Shown here piece by piece: positions 16,662 through 24,064 of a DNA stretch of 64,000 bases. How positions within the stretch are numbered: the first letter of the stretch is position 1; each line of letters starts with the position of its first letter. A program made the position numbers and the translations under genes. Below the pieces are notes generated by a model. It was given only the letters and a program-made list of their open reading frames with translations. It was not told where the DNA came from and ran no database searches. The DNA is from Halieaceae bacterium UBA5044 (GTDB lineage Bacteria; Pseudomonadota; Gammaproteobacteria; Pseudomonadales; Halieaceae): the NCBI GenBank assembly GCA_002416125.1, contig DIBU01000013.1, positions 361,899-425,898 of the forward strand, given 5' to 3'.

Positions 16662-17564
16662 GTGCATTTATCCAGAATCATTTTAGCGATGGCTGTTATT
16701 TCTTCAGCCTGTGTGGCTATCGCAGATGATGCTGCTGTCGAGAAATACCGAAATTACACACCACAGCAATTGGCTGACTTACCTGAAGAGGAGCGTAGTA
16801 GCTCAGTTCCTATGATGTATTCTTTTGCCGCAAGAAACGGACTTTCAAAAGGAGCTGATTTATTGTTTGCAATGCAGTTGAATACTTTGATGTACGCAGG
16901 TGTAAGTGATTATGAAGGAGCTGTGAAGTCATTCCAGAAGGACTTGGGCGATAAAGCTACAGGAGTTTTAACTGTTTGGCAGATATACAATCTGGAGAAA
17001 CGCTCAGATTTTCAGAAATTATCAAGAGTTTCATTTCCTTCCGATTATAGCAGTAGAAAAACTGATAGCTATGCAACCGTTAGCGGAACAATGATGATTC
17101 ACGATGAACGAATTGCTTGGCCAGTTAACCATGTTCAGCTTAAGTGCTACAAGGCAGACAAATACTGCGAGCTAAATCAACTATACCTAGTATTTCCAAA
17201 AGATGACTCGTGGAGCCAGACATTTAACGTAATGCAAGATACTCCTCAGTATTACGATATTACAAATTGGTCTGATGATATTGTAGATGCAGTGCCAAGT
17301 GATCCTGGCAGCGGATGTAGAGTTACTGCCTTAAACCTAAATTTCAAAACGAAGGAATTTTACCAAATTACGAGGAATGGCACCGGCGAGTGTGAAACGA
17401 TGGGGGTTACTTTTCCAAAACTAGAAAAGCCTCGAATCGCTCAAATTGTTGACGGTGAAGAAATCGTAAATAAAGAGTTTGGCGGCCTCCGCCAGAAGGC
17501 ATTTTCGTTTTTATCGAGCGCTTTTAGAGAAAAAGTTGAAAAGCTTGAGGCGGAGAGTAAGTAA
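16662..17564 (+). CDS. Exported protein with peptidoglycan-binding-like segment (cassette 4)
   Basis: A 300-residue secreted protein of unknown function. Seen: an N-terminal signal peptide (HLSRIILAMAVISSACVAIA), then a segment AVKSFQKDLGDKATGVLTVW resembling the PG_binding_1 fold found in cell-wall hydrolases, then a longer domain with cysteine pairs (QLKCYKADKYCELNQ; GSGCRV; GECET) that could form disulfides. I chose the GTG at 16662 because an aggag ribosome-binding site lies 8 bases upstream and the signal peptide begins there; in-frame sequence further left belongs to attC site 3. Sole gene of an AT-rich 988-bp cassette. Confidence 0.65.
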   Translation: MHLSRIILAMAVISSACVAIADDAAVEKYRNYTPQQLADLPEEERSSSVPMMYSFAARNGLSKGADLLFAMQLNTLMYAGVSDYEGAVKSFQKDLGDKATGVLTVWQIYNLEKRSDFQKLSRVSFPSDYSSRKTDSYATVSGTMMIHDERIAWPVNHVQLKCYKADKYCELNQLYLVFPKDDSWSQTFNVMQDTPQYYDITNWSDDIVDAVPSDPGSGCRVTALNLNFKTKEFYQITRNGTGECETMGVTFPKLEKPRIAQIVDGEEIVNKEFGGLRQKAFSFLSSAFREKVEKLEAESK

Positions 17565-17566
17565 AT

Positions 17567-17635
17567 GCTTAACAAGGTGCTGCTAGTGACAAACTTACGC
17601 TGCGCTCCAGTTTGCCCCAGAGCACGGCGTTATGG
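17567..17635 (+). repeat. attC site 4
   Basis: R'' gcttaac (17567-17573) is complementary to the cassette 4 start (atgcttaac matches gttaagcat over 9 nt). R' gttatgg begins at 17629. The 69-bp interior pairs as caaacttacgctgcgctccagtttg-type arms. Confidence 0.88.
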
Positions 17636-18087
17636 TTCCTAATCATATGGCCCACCTTCGTCGCATTCCACTCATGGTTTTACTCATCGGTTTGATTTCA
17701 AATCACGCAATAGGAGATCCCCAAAACTGTAGTGGCGCTCATCTGAATACACTCGAATTGGGCGGAATCGGGGAGATTGACTACGACGAGCCAATTTCAC
17801 CTATGGAACTAACGAGGCGAGCGCTGGAAGAGAGTGCGCAAGACATGCTGTATCTCTCCGACGTAAAGCCGTTACCCGGAGAAGAATCAGCTTACCTATC
17901 TGCGGCTATGGGATATCTGAACGGGGAAGAAAGCAGCAGCTATTCGTGCTTGCTGGGGAATTGGAAGGAAGGAGATAAGCTTCTACCATTTAGAGAAGTG
18001 GGAGAAAGTACAGAGCGAGCTGGATATGTTCTTTTCAGGGAAGGCAAGGCAATTGTGTTTCTCTATCAGAGAGTCATAAATGTCTAG
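17632..18087 (+). CDS. Exported hypothetical protein (cassette 5)
   Basis: A 151-residue protein of no recognised family. Seen: an N-terminal hydrophobic signal (HLRRIPLMVLLIGLISNHAIG) and a mature region of about 125 residues with two cysteines (QNCSG and SSCLLG-like YSCLLGN), acidic near the middle. The first ATG at 17632 overlaps the R' core of the cassette boundary; the ATG at 17647 is an alternative start giving a more typical signal peptide. Sole gene of a 548-bp cassette, with the attC directly behind. Confidence 0.55.
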   Translation: MVPNHMAHLRRIPLMVLLIGLISNHAIGDPQNCSGAHLNTLELGGIGEIDYDEPISPMELTRRALEESAQDMLYLSDVKPLPGEESAYLSAAMGYLNGEESSSYSCLLGNWKEGDKLLPFREVGESTERAGYVLFREGKAIVFLYQRVINV

Positions 18088-18091
18088 CCTC

Positions 18092-18183
18092 GGAACCATA
18101 ACAAGTTGCGGCAGTCTGCCCATGGCGGGGCCGGACACGCAAACCGCTACACGGTTTTCGTGCCGATGCGCAAGGCGTTATGT
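18092..18183 (+). repeat. attC site 5
   Basis: R'' ggaaccataac (18092-18102) is complementary over 11 nt to the cassette 5 start gttatggttcc, the longest match in the array. R' gttatgt begins at 18177. The interior forms gcggcagtctgcc and cgaaaaccgtgtagcggt-like arms. Confidence 0.88.
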
Positions 18184-18244
18184 TTACTCGGGAAACTCAC
18201 AGAGCTACCATGGCTTGTGAGTCTTAGTTGACGAGGAAGGGCAT

Positions 18245-18457
18245 ATGTCAGATGCTGCGAATGTTCTTATAGATCAGGCACTTGAGCTTCCCGCTCTGGA
18301 GCGGGCAGTGGTTGCTGAGCAGATCCTTTTGAGCCTGGATAAGCCTGATGCTGAGCTTGATGCTATTTGGGCGTCAGAAGCCGAATCAAGGTTGTCTGCC
18401 TATAGAAGCGGCCGAGAACCCGCCGTTCCCCTCGCTGACGTCTTTAAGACATCCTGA
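18245..18457 (+). CDS. Antitoxin, addiction-module component family (cassette 6)
   Basis: A 70-residue protein matching the putative addiction-module component family (TIGR02574): an N-terminal IDQALELPALERAVVAEQIL helix, LDKPDAELDAIWASEAESRL, and a C-terminal VPLADVF tail. Such antitoxins neutralise the RelE/ParE-type toxin encoded next to them. The toxin gene starts one base after the stop codon. Translation starts at the ATG at 18245 behind agga (gaggaaggg). Unlike most cassettes there is a 67-base leader, room for an own promoter. Confidence 0.82.
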   Translation: MSDAANVLIDQALELPALERAVVAEQILLSLDKPDAELDAIWASEAESRLSAYRSGREPAVPLADVFKTS

Positions 18458-18458
18458 G

Positions 18459-18758
18459 GTGGAGATAAAACTTCTCAAGCTCGCTCAGCTCGAGTTTGAA
18501 GAGGCGGTGACCTACTACGAGTCAGAACAAATCGGTCTTGGAGGCAGATTTCGTAGTGAGGTTCTCCGTTCTATTTCTCGTATACAACAGTTTCCGATTG
18601 CTTACCAACAGTTCAGTCCAGGGACACGGCGATGTCTAATCGCCAAATTCCCGTACGGTATCATCTATCACTATAGTCCGGAGCAAGATGAAATTGTTAT
18701 CGTGGCAATTGCTCATCTTCACCGCCGTCCTGACTATTGGGTATCTCGTGAGTCTTAA
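18459..18758 (+). CDS. RelE/ParE-type toxin (cassette 6)
   Basis: A 99-residue toxin of the RelE/ParE superfamily (mRNA interferase or gyrase poison). Seen: the N-terminal helix LAQLEFEEAVTYYESEQIGLGGRF, the central strand RRCLIAKFPYGIIYHY, and the C-terminal AIAHLHRRPDYW motif typical of the ParE/RelE superfamily (conserved Arg and aromatic residues). It starts with GTG at 18459, one base after the antitoxin stop, so translational coupling is likely. Toxin-antitoxin pairs of this kind are thought to stabilise cassette arrays; that role is inferred here. Confidence 0.83.
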   Translation: MEIKLLKLAQLEFEEAVTYYESEQIGLGGRFRSEVLRSISRIQQFPIAYQQFSPGTRRCLIAKFPYGIIYHYSPEQDEIVIVAIAHLHRRPDYWVSRES

Positions 18759-18833
18759 ACATAACAAGTCAAAGCAGTTCGCGGCTAAAGCCGCCGGACT
18801 CACGTGCGCTCGTCGCTGTTTGCGGCGTTATAA
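18759..18833 (+). repeat. attC site 6
   Basis: R'' acataac (18759-18765) follows the toxin stop codon directly and matches the cassette 6 start over 10 nt (taaacataac against gttatgttta). R' gttataa begins at 18827. The interior has strong arms gcggctaaagccgc and gcgctcgtcgctg. Confidence 0.88.
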
Positions 18834-18874
18834 GTAAAAACAGCCTATCGAAATGAGAGAATATTGAGTAAATA

Positions 18875-19075
18875 ATGCTTGAATTTCTTAAAGATCTGCT
18901 AAGGGAAGGCATTGGCGCAATCGTCAAATTCGTGATTGCTTTCGGTGTAGGCACTGGGGCTGGCGCAGTTGTTTGCTGGTACTACGGCATTCCCTTAGGG
19001 TTTTCTATTATCGGGGGTATTCTCGTGCTTGGGATTGCACTTGCCTTAATGTCGGAATCAGGTTTTCTTTCCTAA
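18875..19075 (+). CDS. Small glycine-rich membrane protein (cassette 7)
   Basis: A 66-residue protein of unknown function. An amphipathic start (MLEFLKDLLREGIGA) leads into two hydrophobic, glycine-rich helices: IVKFVIAFGVGTGAGAVVCW and GFSIIGGILVLGIALALM. Small glycine-zipper membrane proteins of this kind can be holin-like, toxin-like or cargo of unknown role; nothing decides between these. It sits 47 bases into cassette 7; 90 bases without coding sequence follow before the attC. Confidence 0.6.
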   Translation: MLEFLKDLLREGIGAIVKFVIAFGVGTGAGAVVCWYYGIPLGFSIIGGILVLGIALALMSESGFLS

Positions 19076-19410
19076 AGGCTTCGAGTATCCATTTATCAAG
19101 CATGCGCTTTCCAGCATCATCCGCTACAAAAAAACCGGTATCAGAAATCATGGTGAAGGCGAAAAACATAACAAGTAGGTCAACTCGTTCGCCTTTGGCT
19201 TACTGGGACGTTCAACACTCCGCGGCACCGCGCGCATGCCTTCGGCATTTTTGCGCAAGCTGTCGCTCCATGTTGAACGCCCGTTACCATGGGCGTTCAA
19301 ATACGCCACCAACCATTGTCGCTGTTCGCCGAGGGAGTAAATGAAGTTAGAGTGACTTCAGCGGGGCTAAGGCTTATGCTCCTAGACTTCGTCAGTCAAG
19401 GAGCGCGCGT
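19076..19410. other. Gene-free stretch: attC 7 and leader of the amidase cassette
   Basis: Holds about 90 bases of non-coding cassette 7 sequence, the long degenerate attC site 7 (19166-19289) and about 120 bases before the acetamidase-like gene. Apart from the attC palindromes (gttcaaca / tgttgaac) no further feature could be supported. Confidence 0.6.
19166..19289 (+). repeat. attC-like site 7, long and degenerate
   Basis: R''-like acataac (19166-19172) does not match the start of cassette 7 (gttataag): only the last 5 bases pair. The inner arms gacgttcaac / gttgaacgcc and gccttcggc hairpin are clear. The R' end is best placed at gttaccatggg (19283), which departs from GTTRRRY. Recombination activity is doubtful. 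Confidence 0.6.
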
Positions 19411-20670
19411 ATGAAATTCAGTTTTCCCGCCAGTCTTTTTATTGGGGCGCTGTTGATTTCGCTCATGCCTGCAAGCGCTGCCGCCGAAATCGCTGCACCG
19501 GAAATTGTAGTTGGTGACCTGAGTGTTAGCTGCGCCGAAGATCCGGCCTGTATGAACCGCTTTCACCCCGATATTCCAATGATTGCGGAAGCAGCACCCG
19601 GCCAACGCATCGTTTTTAACAGTCGTGATGCTTTCGATTTGACTCTCGACCCGGACAAGTTTTCAAGCGCGAAGGCCAATCCCCGGAAAGGTGTCGGAAT
19701 CGTCCATGCATTGACTGGACCGGTCGCTATCAAAGGAGCCAAAGCGGGCGACGTGTTGGCCGTAACCATCGAAAGTCTCGAGCCTGCCAAGGTCGGCTGG
19801 ACTCAAGCCGGGCCATTGGGTTTTGCCGCCGACCAATTTGGAACCGACGAGCTCTTTGTAGTCTGGCGTTTAAGCGAAGACTATGCGGTTAGCGACGCTC
19901 TGCCAGGTGTGCGTATTCCAAACCGCAGTTTTCCAGGTGTCGTGACGACTCTGCCAGACAAGGAATTACTCGCGGTCGTGCTCGCACGCGAAACACAACT
20001 GCTCGAATTGGGCGGCACCGTATTCAACCCGGACCCTGACGAGGCCAAGCCTGCATCGTTGTGTGGAATTGGGTCAAGTAAATCGTCTGAGTGCCTGCGA
20101 ACGGTTCCACCGCGAGAGCACGGCGGGAACATGGACATCCGCTACATCACGACTGGCACCACCGTTTATCTGCCATGCCCGGTTGATGGTTGCGGGCTCG
20201 CGGTTGGCGATTTTCATTATGCGCAGGGCGATGGAGAAGTCGCCGGAACAGCGATCGAGATGGGCGGTAGTATGACTGTCACCGCTCGCATAGCCGAAAA
20301 CCCGCCGAATCTGTTTCATGGCCCTCACTACGAGGGTCCCGCGTCGGTGCTGACAATTCCGTCGAATCGATTCTACGCCGTTACCGGTATCCCGGTGAAA
20401 GACGCAGGCGTCGTTCCATCATATCTCGCCTATCTGGACTCCCCGAAAATTGCGGGTCTAACCAATCTGTCCGGCAGCATCAATCTTGCGGCTCGGAACG
20501 CTCTGGCCGCCATGATTGACTACATCGTGTCGGAATATGGTTATGATCGAGCTCAGGCTTATATTATCGCAAGTGTTGCCGTTGATATGCGGATCGCGCA
20601 ACTTGTGGATGTCCCAAACGTTGGTGTGACTGCCGTGCTGCCGTTGGACATTTTTGTCGGGCGCGACTAG
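19411..20670 (+). CDS. Exported acetamidase/formamidase family protein (cassette 8)
   Basis: A 419-residue member of the FmdA/AmdA family, which hydrolyses formamide or acetamide to the acid and ammonia. Seen: a signal peptide (MKFSFPASLFIGALLISLMP then ASAAAE), so a periplasmic location, GDVLAVTIESLEPAKVGW in the N-terminal half, REHGGNMDIRYITTGTTVYL with the conserved GGN(M/L)D block, and VGDFHYAQGDGEVAGTAIEM with the conserved HxxQGDGE metal site. The catalytic block is intact. Exported acetamidase-like proteins are less common than cytosolic ones. The 1586-bp cassette is large for an integron. Confidence 0.83.
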   Translation: MKFSFPASLFIGALLISLMPASAAAEIAAPEIVVGDLSVSCAEDPACMNRFHPDIPMIAEAAPGQRIVFNSRDAFDLTLDPDKFSSAKANPRKGVGIVHALTGPVAIKGAKAGDVLAVTIESLEPAKVGWTQAGPLGFAADQFGTDELFVVWRLSEDYAVSDALPGVRIPNRSFPGVVTTLPDKELLAVVLARETQLLELGGTVFNPDPDEAKPASLCGIGSSKSSECLRTVPPREHGGNMDIRYITTGTTVYLPCPVDGCGLAVGDFHYAQGDGEVAGTAIEMGGSMTVTARIAENPPNLFHGPHYEGPASVLTIPSNRFYAVTGIPVKDAGVVPSYLAYLDSPKIAGLTNLSGSINLAARNALAAMIDYIVSEYGYDRAQAYIIASVAVDMRIAQLVDVPNVGVTAVLPLDIFVGRD

Positions 20671-21014
20671 TGCAATTTGCTGATGGTTCGAGCGGCCGCC
20701 GTTGGCGGATAGCCGACGTTTGAGTTGCTTTTGGTGAAGCGGGTGCGCTCAGATAGAAGGTTTGCGGCACAGTGCCCCATAACAAGTCATTGCGGCTGAC
20801 AAGTGACCCTGCCGGTGTCCTGGCTATCGCCAGAACCTCGTCAGCCTCAATCGGAGCTGGATGTTGGCGTTGGGCGGCAAAGGCCCACTTTCGACGCTCC
20901 CCGCGTGGAATTGTCTGCAGGACGGTTTTGTTCCATGCTCCTGATTTAGAGATTGACAATCAAAAAACGATGACGTTATTCGAAGTAAACGGAAACATAA
21001 TATAGCGAACACCT
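20671..21014. other. Gene-free stretch: attC 8 and leader of the amidohydrolase cassette
   Basis: Contains about 100 bases of cassette 8 tail, attC site 8, and about 140 bases before the amidohydrolase gene. The leader after the attC becomes AT-rich (20951-21010), room for a promoter, but no clear -35/-10 pair was found. Confidence 0.55.
20775..20875 (+). repeat. attC site 8
   Basis: R'' ccccataac (20775-20783) predicts a cassette start gttatgggg; the observed start gttaccatggg differs by a 2-base insertion. R' gttgggc begins at 20869. It shares a 31-nt stretch with attC site 3 and a second block (cgtcagcctcaa), so both derive from one attC family. Confidence 0.82.
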
Positions 21015-22571
21015 ATGTGTTTTAGGGTTTTTCAGAAAGCTGCGATTGTCTTGGTCGCTGGGGCGCTGTTGGTCATCGCGTTGCTGGCGTGGCCCCTACC
21101 GGAAGCGCCGCAGGACGGAATATCGGGTTCGTTCTTGATCCGGGATGTGTCTATTGTGGATGTTGAATCGGGGCTTGTGACCTCGCTCCAGAGCGTCTTG
21201 GTCGTTGATGGGAAGATAGCATCGATAAGCGCGACTGGTTCCATCGATCTGGACGGTGCCACGCGTGTTGTGGATGGGACTGGAAAGTTCTTGATTCCCA
21301 GCCTGTGGGATATGCATACACATTCCACAAAACTTGCTCCGGTGCATCAACATCCCTTGTTGATCGCCAATGGCATCACTGGCGTTCGCGACCTGTGGGG
21401 ATGCATGAACAAGCCGGACCCTTTTTTTGCATGCATTGAGGATCGCCAAGCTTGGAATGAGGCCACTGCCAATCAGGCCGGATTGTCTCCGCGCTACGTC
21501 GGACAGAGCAGCTTCCAGATCAACGGTGGCAGTGAGGTGCCCAAAGGATTCCCGGACTATTTCAAGGCACGCAACCCATTGGAGGCTCGGCAGTTGGTCG
21601 CGTTCTTTGCCGACGCAGGCGCCGACATACTAAAGGTCTACTCGGAAATTTCTCCCGCAGCCTATTTCGCGCTGGCGGACGAAGCGCGGGCTAGAGGTCT
21701 GTCGCTGGAAGGGCATCGCCCACTCAAGGTCTCACTGGCGGACGTATTGGCAGCCGACCAGCGCAGCGTTGAACACGCACGCCTTTTTCTTTTCGAGTGC
21801 TATCGAGGCGCCGATGAGTTCAGGGCACTCAATGACCCATTGGGCGCGTATACCCCAGTTCTACGAGCACGTTTGGTTGACGAACACGACTCCGAGCGTT
21901 GCCGGCTATTGATGCAACAATTTGCCGAGTCAAATACCTGGTGGACACCAACACTGCTGACCTTGCGGATGGGCGCTATGGCGGGTGACTCCAGTTTTCG
22001 CACGGACCCGCGATTGAAGTACATTCCCGACCTGTTCTTGCAGCTCATGTGGGAACCCGACGCAGATAGGGCGCGGGATAGTGGCAGTGATGCTTCTGGT
22101 CGCAATGTCAATGCGGAGATGTATCGCCTCGCACAGCAACATGTGGGGCAGGCACACGCAGCGGGAGCAAATCTGCTCGCCGGAACGGATGTGTTCGATA
22201 CGTACATATTTCCCGGATTCAGCGTGCATGAGGAATTGGTGGAACTGGTCGCTGCTGGCCTGTCCCCAATAGATGCCTTGAGAACGGCGACTATCAACGC
22301 TGCCACCTTCAGCGGCGTCGAAGATGAATTCGGATCGATCGAAGAAGGCAAGGCTGCCGACATGCTCCTTCTTAATGCCGATCCAACGCGCGACATTCGC
22401 AGCACTCAGAAAATCGAAGGCTTGTTTTTCAATGGGCAGTACTATGAGCGCTCGGCCCTGGATCGCCTTCTTGAGTATGCCGAGCAACAAGCCGGGAGCT
22501 GGCGCACAAATCTGCACATACTTTGGGCTGCCGTGCGGAGTCCCTTGCTACGTGTTCAGCTCGCAGATTAG
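21015..22571 (+). CDS. Membrane-anchored amidohydrolase family protein (cassette 9)
   Basis: A 518-residue amidohydrolase-superfamily enzyme (imidazolonepropionase/prolidase-like group). Seen: a hydrophobic N-terminal anchor (AAIVLVAGALLVIALLAWPL) without a clear cleavage site, the small beta-domain strand IRDVSIVDVESG, the first metal motif LWDMHTHS, further ligands in EGHRPLK and SVEHARL, the catalytic LAGTDVF Asp, and the C-terminal return SIEEGKAADMLLLNADP. All key blocks appear intact, so it is probably an active metal-dependent hydrolase facing the periplasm. Substrate unknown. The 1857-bp cassette is very long, and its attC R'' does not match its start. Confidence 0.8.
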   Translation: MCFRVFQKAAIVLVAGALLVIALLAWPLPEAPQDGISGSFLIRDVSIVDVESGLVTSLQSVLVVDGKIASISATGSIDLDGATRVVDGTGKFLIPSLWDMHTHSTKLAPVHQHPLLIANGITGVRDLWGCMNKPDPFFACIEDRQAWNEATANQAGLSPRYVGQSSFQINGGSEVPKGFPDYFKARNPLEARQLVAFFADAGADILKVYSEISPAAYFALADEARARGLSLEGHRPLKVSLADVLAADQRSVEHARLFLFECYRGADEFRALNDPLGAYTPVLRARLVDEHDSERCRLLMQQFAESNTWWTPTLLTLRMGAMAGDSSFRTDPRLKYIPDLFLQLMWEPDADRARDSGSDASGRNVNAEMYRLAQQHVGQAHAAGANLLAGTDVFDTYIFPGFSVHEELVELVAAGLSPIDALRTATINAATFSGVEDEFGSIEEGKAADMLLLNADPTRDIRSTQKIEGLFFNGQYYERSALDRLLEYAEQQAGSWRTNLHILWAAVRSPLLRVQLAD

Positions 22572-22645
22572 ACATTGACGTGTTGGTGCCGTCCAACACA
22601 TCGTTAGTCATTACAATTAGGAGTGTTTCTAAACGTGACCCGCAC

Positions 22646-22732
22646 ATATAACAAGAAGCGGCAGTGCACCGCTGGTGAGCCGGACGGCGAAACCGTTGCC
22701 CGGTTTGGCCGCCGCTGCGTCAGGCGTTAGGT
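22646..22732 (+). repeat. attC site 9
   Basis: R'' atataac (22646-22652) and R' gttaggt (22726-22732) with clear arms (gcggcagtgcaccgctg; gcccggtttggccgccgctgc). R'' does not pair with the cassette 9 start gttgggc, suggesting either decay or that the left boundary is a relic of another event. Confidence 0.8.
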
Positions 22733-22738
22733 GTCCGT

Positions 22739-23254
22739 ATGGCAGTCGCACTGATTCTTCCAAACCCTGAGTACGAGCAAAGCTACGGCGCATACATCGT
22801 CGAACTGGGCGATGAGGAACGCTACCCGTTCCCATTGGATTTCGAGCACAACGACTTCGCGGCGCTCCTGCGTCGTCTTGATGATTTCACTAAGGGGATC
22901 AACATTCCTGAGGGATTTGTCCCGAGTTCAACGTTCTGGCTCGTTGAGGGCGGCGAGATCATCGGCGTCTCGAACCTGCGCCACTATCTGAATGAAAGAA
23001 TCAGGCATTGTGGTGGCCACATAGGATTGGGCATTCGGCCGTCGTATCGAGGCAGGGGTCTAGGCAATGTCCTGATGGCCCTCACAATCCAAGAGGCGCG
23101 AAAGCGGGGGATCGGAGAGCTTCATATCCATTGCCACAAAGCCAATGAGGCGTCGACTCGAATGATCATCAGCAATGGTGGAGTGTTGGATTCGGAAGTC
23201 GAGGATGGGGAACCAGCAGAAATTTTTCGAAGATATGTGGTTGCGGCCACTTAA
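22739..23254 (+). CDS. GNAT family acetyltransferase (cassette 10)
   Basis: A 171-residue N-acetyltransferase. Seen: the acetyl-CoA pyrophosphate-binding motif A, IRPSYRGRGLGNVLMALTI (the RxxGxG/A type), preceded by VSNLRHYLNER and followed by IHCHKANEASTRMIISNGG, the usual motif B. The N-terminal region is acidic. The ATG at 22739 lies 12 bases after the cassette cut, too close for a normal upstream promoter, so expression would depend on upstream transcription. Acceptor substrate unknown; GNATs are frequent integron cargo. The stop codon TAA lies in the attC core. Confidence 0.83.
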   Translation: MAVALILPNPEYEQSYGAYIVELGDEERYPFPLDFEHNDFAALLRRLDDFTKGINIPEGFVPSSTFWLVEGGEIIGVSNLRHYLNERIRHCGGHIGLGIRPSYRGRGLGNVLMALTIQEARKRGIGELHIHCHKANEASTRMIISNGGVLDSEVEDGEPAEIFRRYVVAAT

Positions 23255-23393
23255 CGACGCGTTCCAGTGGGGCGGGATCAACAATTTCTGTCATTGAACG
23301 GGGGTGAATAGATCCTGGAGTAGAGCGCGCCAAAGTGCTCGCCAGGGCTCTTAAGTGCTATCGGTCGGTGCTCGTATCTTCCGAACGTTAGTG
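23248..23393 (+). repeat. attC-like site 10, long
   Basis: R'' cacttaac (23248-23255) overlaps the stop of the GNAT gene and pairs with the cassette 10 start gttaggtg with one mismatch. A matching R' is gttagtg at 23387-23393. The arms between are poorly conserved over about 145 bases, so the 3' limit is uncertain. Confidence 0.55.
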
Positions 23394-23665
23394 CAAGGTT
23401 GGCGGGGTTACCATTCCCGCCGTCAACCGGACGATGGCATCGGCCGGCATCTCCTTGCCGCATGGAACGTTACGACTTCGGTTCTGAAAGTTGGTGCGGT
23501 TACGGGGTCCTGTAAGCCAACCTATGTCCCAAGGGGTGTCGATTCGATCGTAGCGGTCTGTAGTGCGAAGAAAGTTTGCCTTCTTTTCCTCGGTGCGGTC
23601 ATATAGACCAGTCAGCTGTGGCTGTTCAGCTTGAAGCGTTACGCGTTTTTTAGGAGAGCGGAGAA
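23255..23665. other. Gene-free stretch with decayed attC material
   Basis: About 410 bases. It holds the long attC-like site 10, an imperfect hairpin at 23397-23428 (ggttggcggg / cccgccgtcaacc), and near 23602-23644 a short attC remnant (accagtcagctg ... cagcttgaagcgttacgc). No convincing coding sequence: an 83-codon open frame here has no ribosome-binding site and no recognisable domain. Confidence 0.5.
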
Positions 23666-24064
23666 ATGTTCACTGGCGGGTGTCATTGTGGGGCCATCAG
23701 GTACTCGCTCTCAGCGATGCCATTCGATTCGGACTACTGTCATTGCTCGGACTGTCGTCGAACAATCGGCGCGCCGTTTGGCGTGTGGATGGATTATAAG
23801 GTTGAGCAGATTGAATGGACTCGAGGCGAACCGAAAGAGTACAGGTCATCCGAGAAAATCCGACGGGGCTTCTGTTCGGACTGTGGTACCTCTCTCACGT
23901 ATCGTCATCTGGAATACGCAGACTACCTAACGGTAAGCGTTTCGAGCCTCGACAATCCCAATTTAGTCGTACCGCGATACCACATCTACACAAGTCAAAA
24001 AGTGGAATGGCATAGGGTAGATGATTCGCTACCGAAATACGCTGACAGTCGGAGCAGCGGATAA
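23666..24064 (+). CDS. GFA family zinc protein (cassette 11)
   Basis: A 132-residue protein of the GFA / CENP-V superfamily, named after glutathione-dependent formaldehyde-activating enzyme. Seen: all zinc-binding cysteines, Cys6 and Cys8 (GGCHCGA), Cys25, Cys27, Cys30 (YCHCSDC), and Cys70, Cys73 (GFCSDCG). The C-terminal IYTSQKVEWHRVDDSLPKY tail is typical of the family. A strong ggagagcggag ribosome-binding region precedes the ATG. The stop codon sits in a degenerate attC core. Whether it handles formaldehyde or another thiol adduct is not known; most family members are uncharacterised. Confidence 0.83.
   Translation: MFTGGCHCGAIRYSLSAMPFDSDYCHCSDCRRTIGAPFGVWMDYKVEQIEWTRGEPKEYRSSEKIRRGFCSDCGTSLTYRHLEYADYLTVSVSSLDNPNLVVPRYHIYTSQKVEWHRVDDSLPKYADSRSSG

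Noticed and set aside
18973..19344. A 123-codon frame across the end of cassette 7
   Set aside because: It runs through the attC palindromes and overlaps the better-supported membrane protein gene; no start signal is seen.
23355..23606. An 83-codon open frame between the GNAT and GFA cassettes
   Set aside because: It includes attC-derived sequence and has neither ribosome-binding site nor plausible protein composition.
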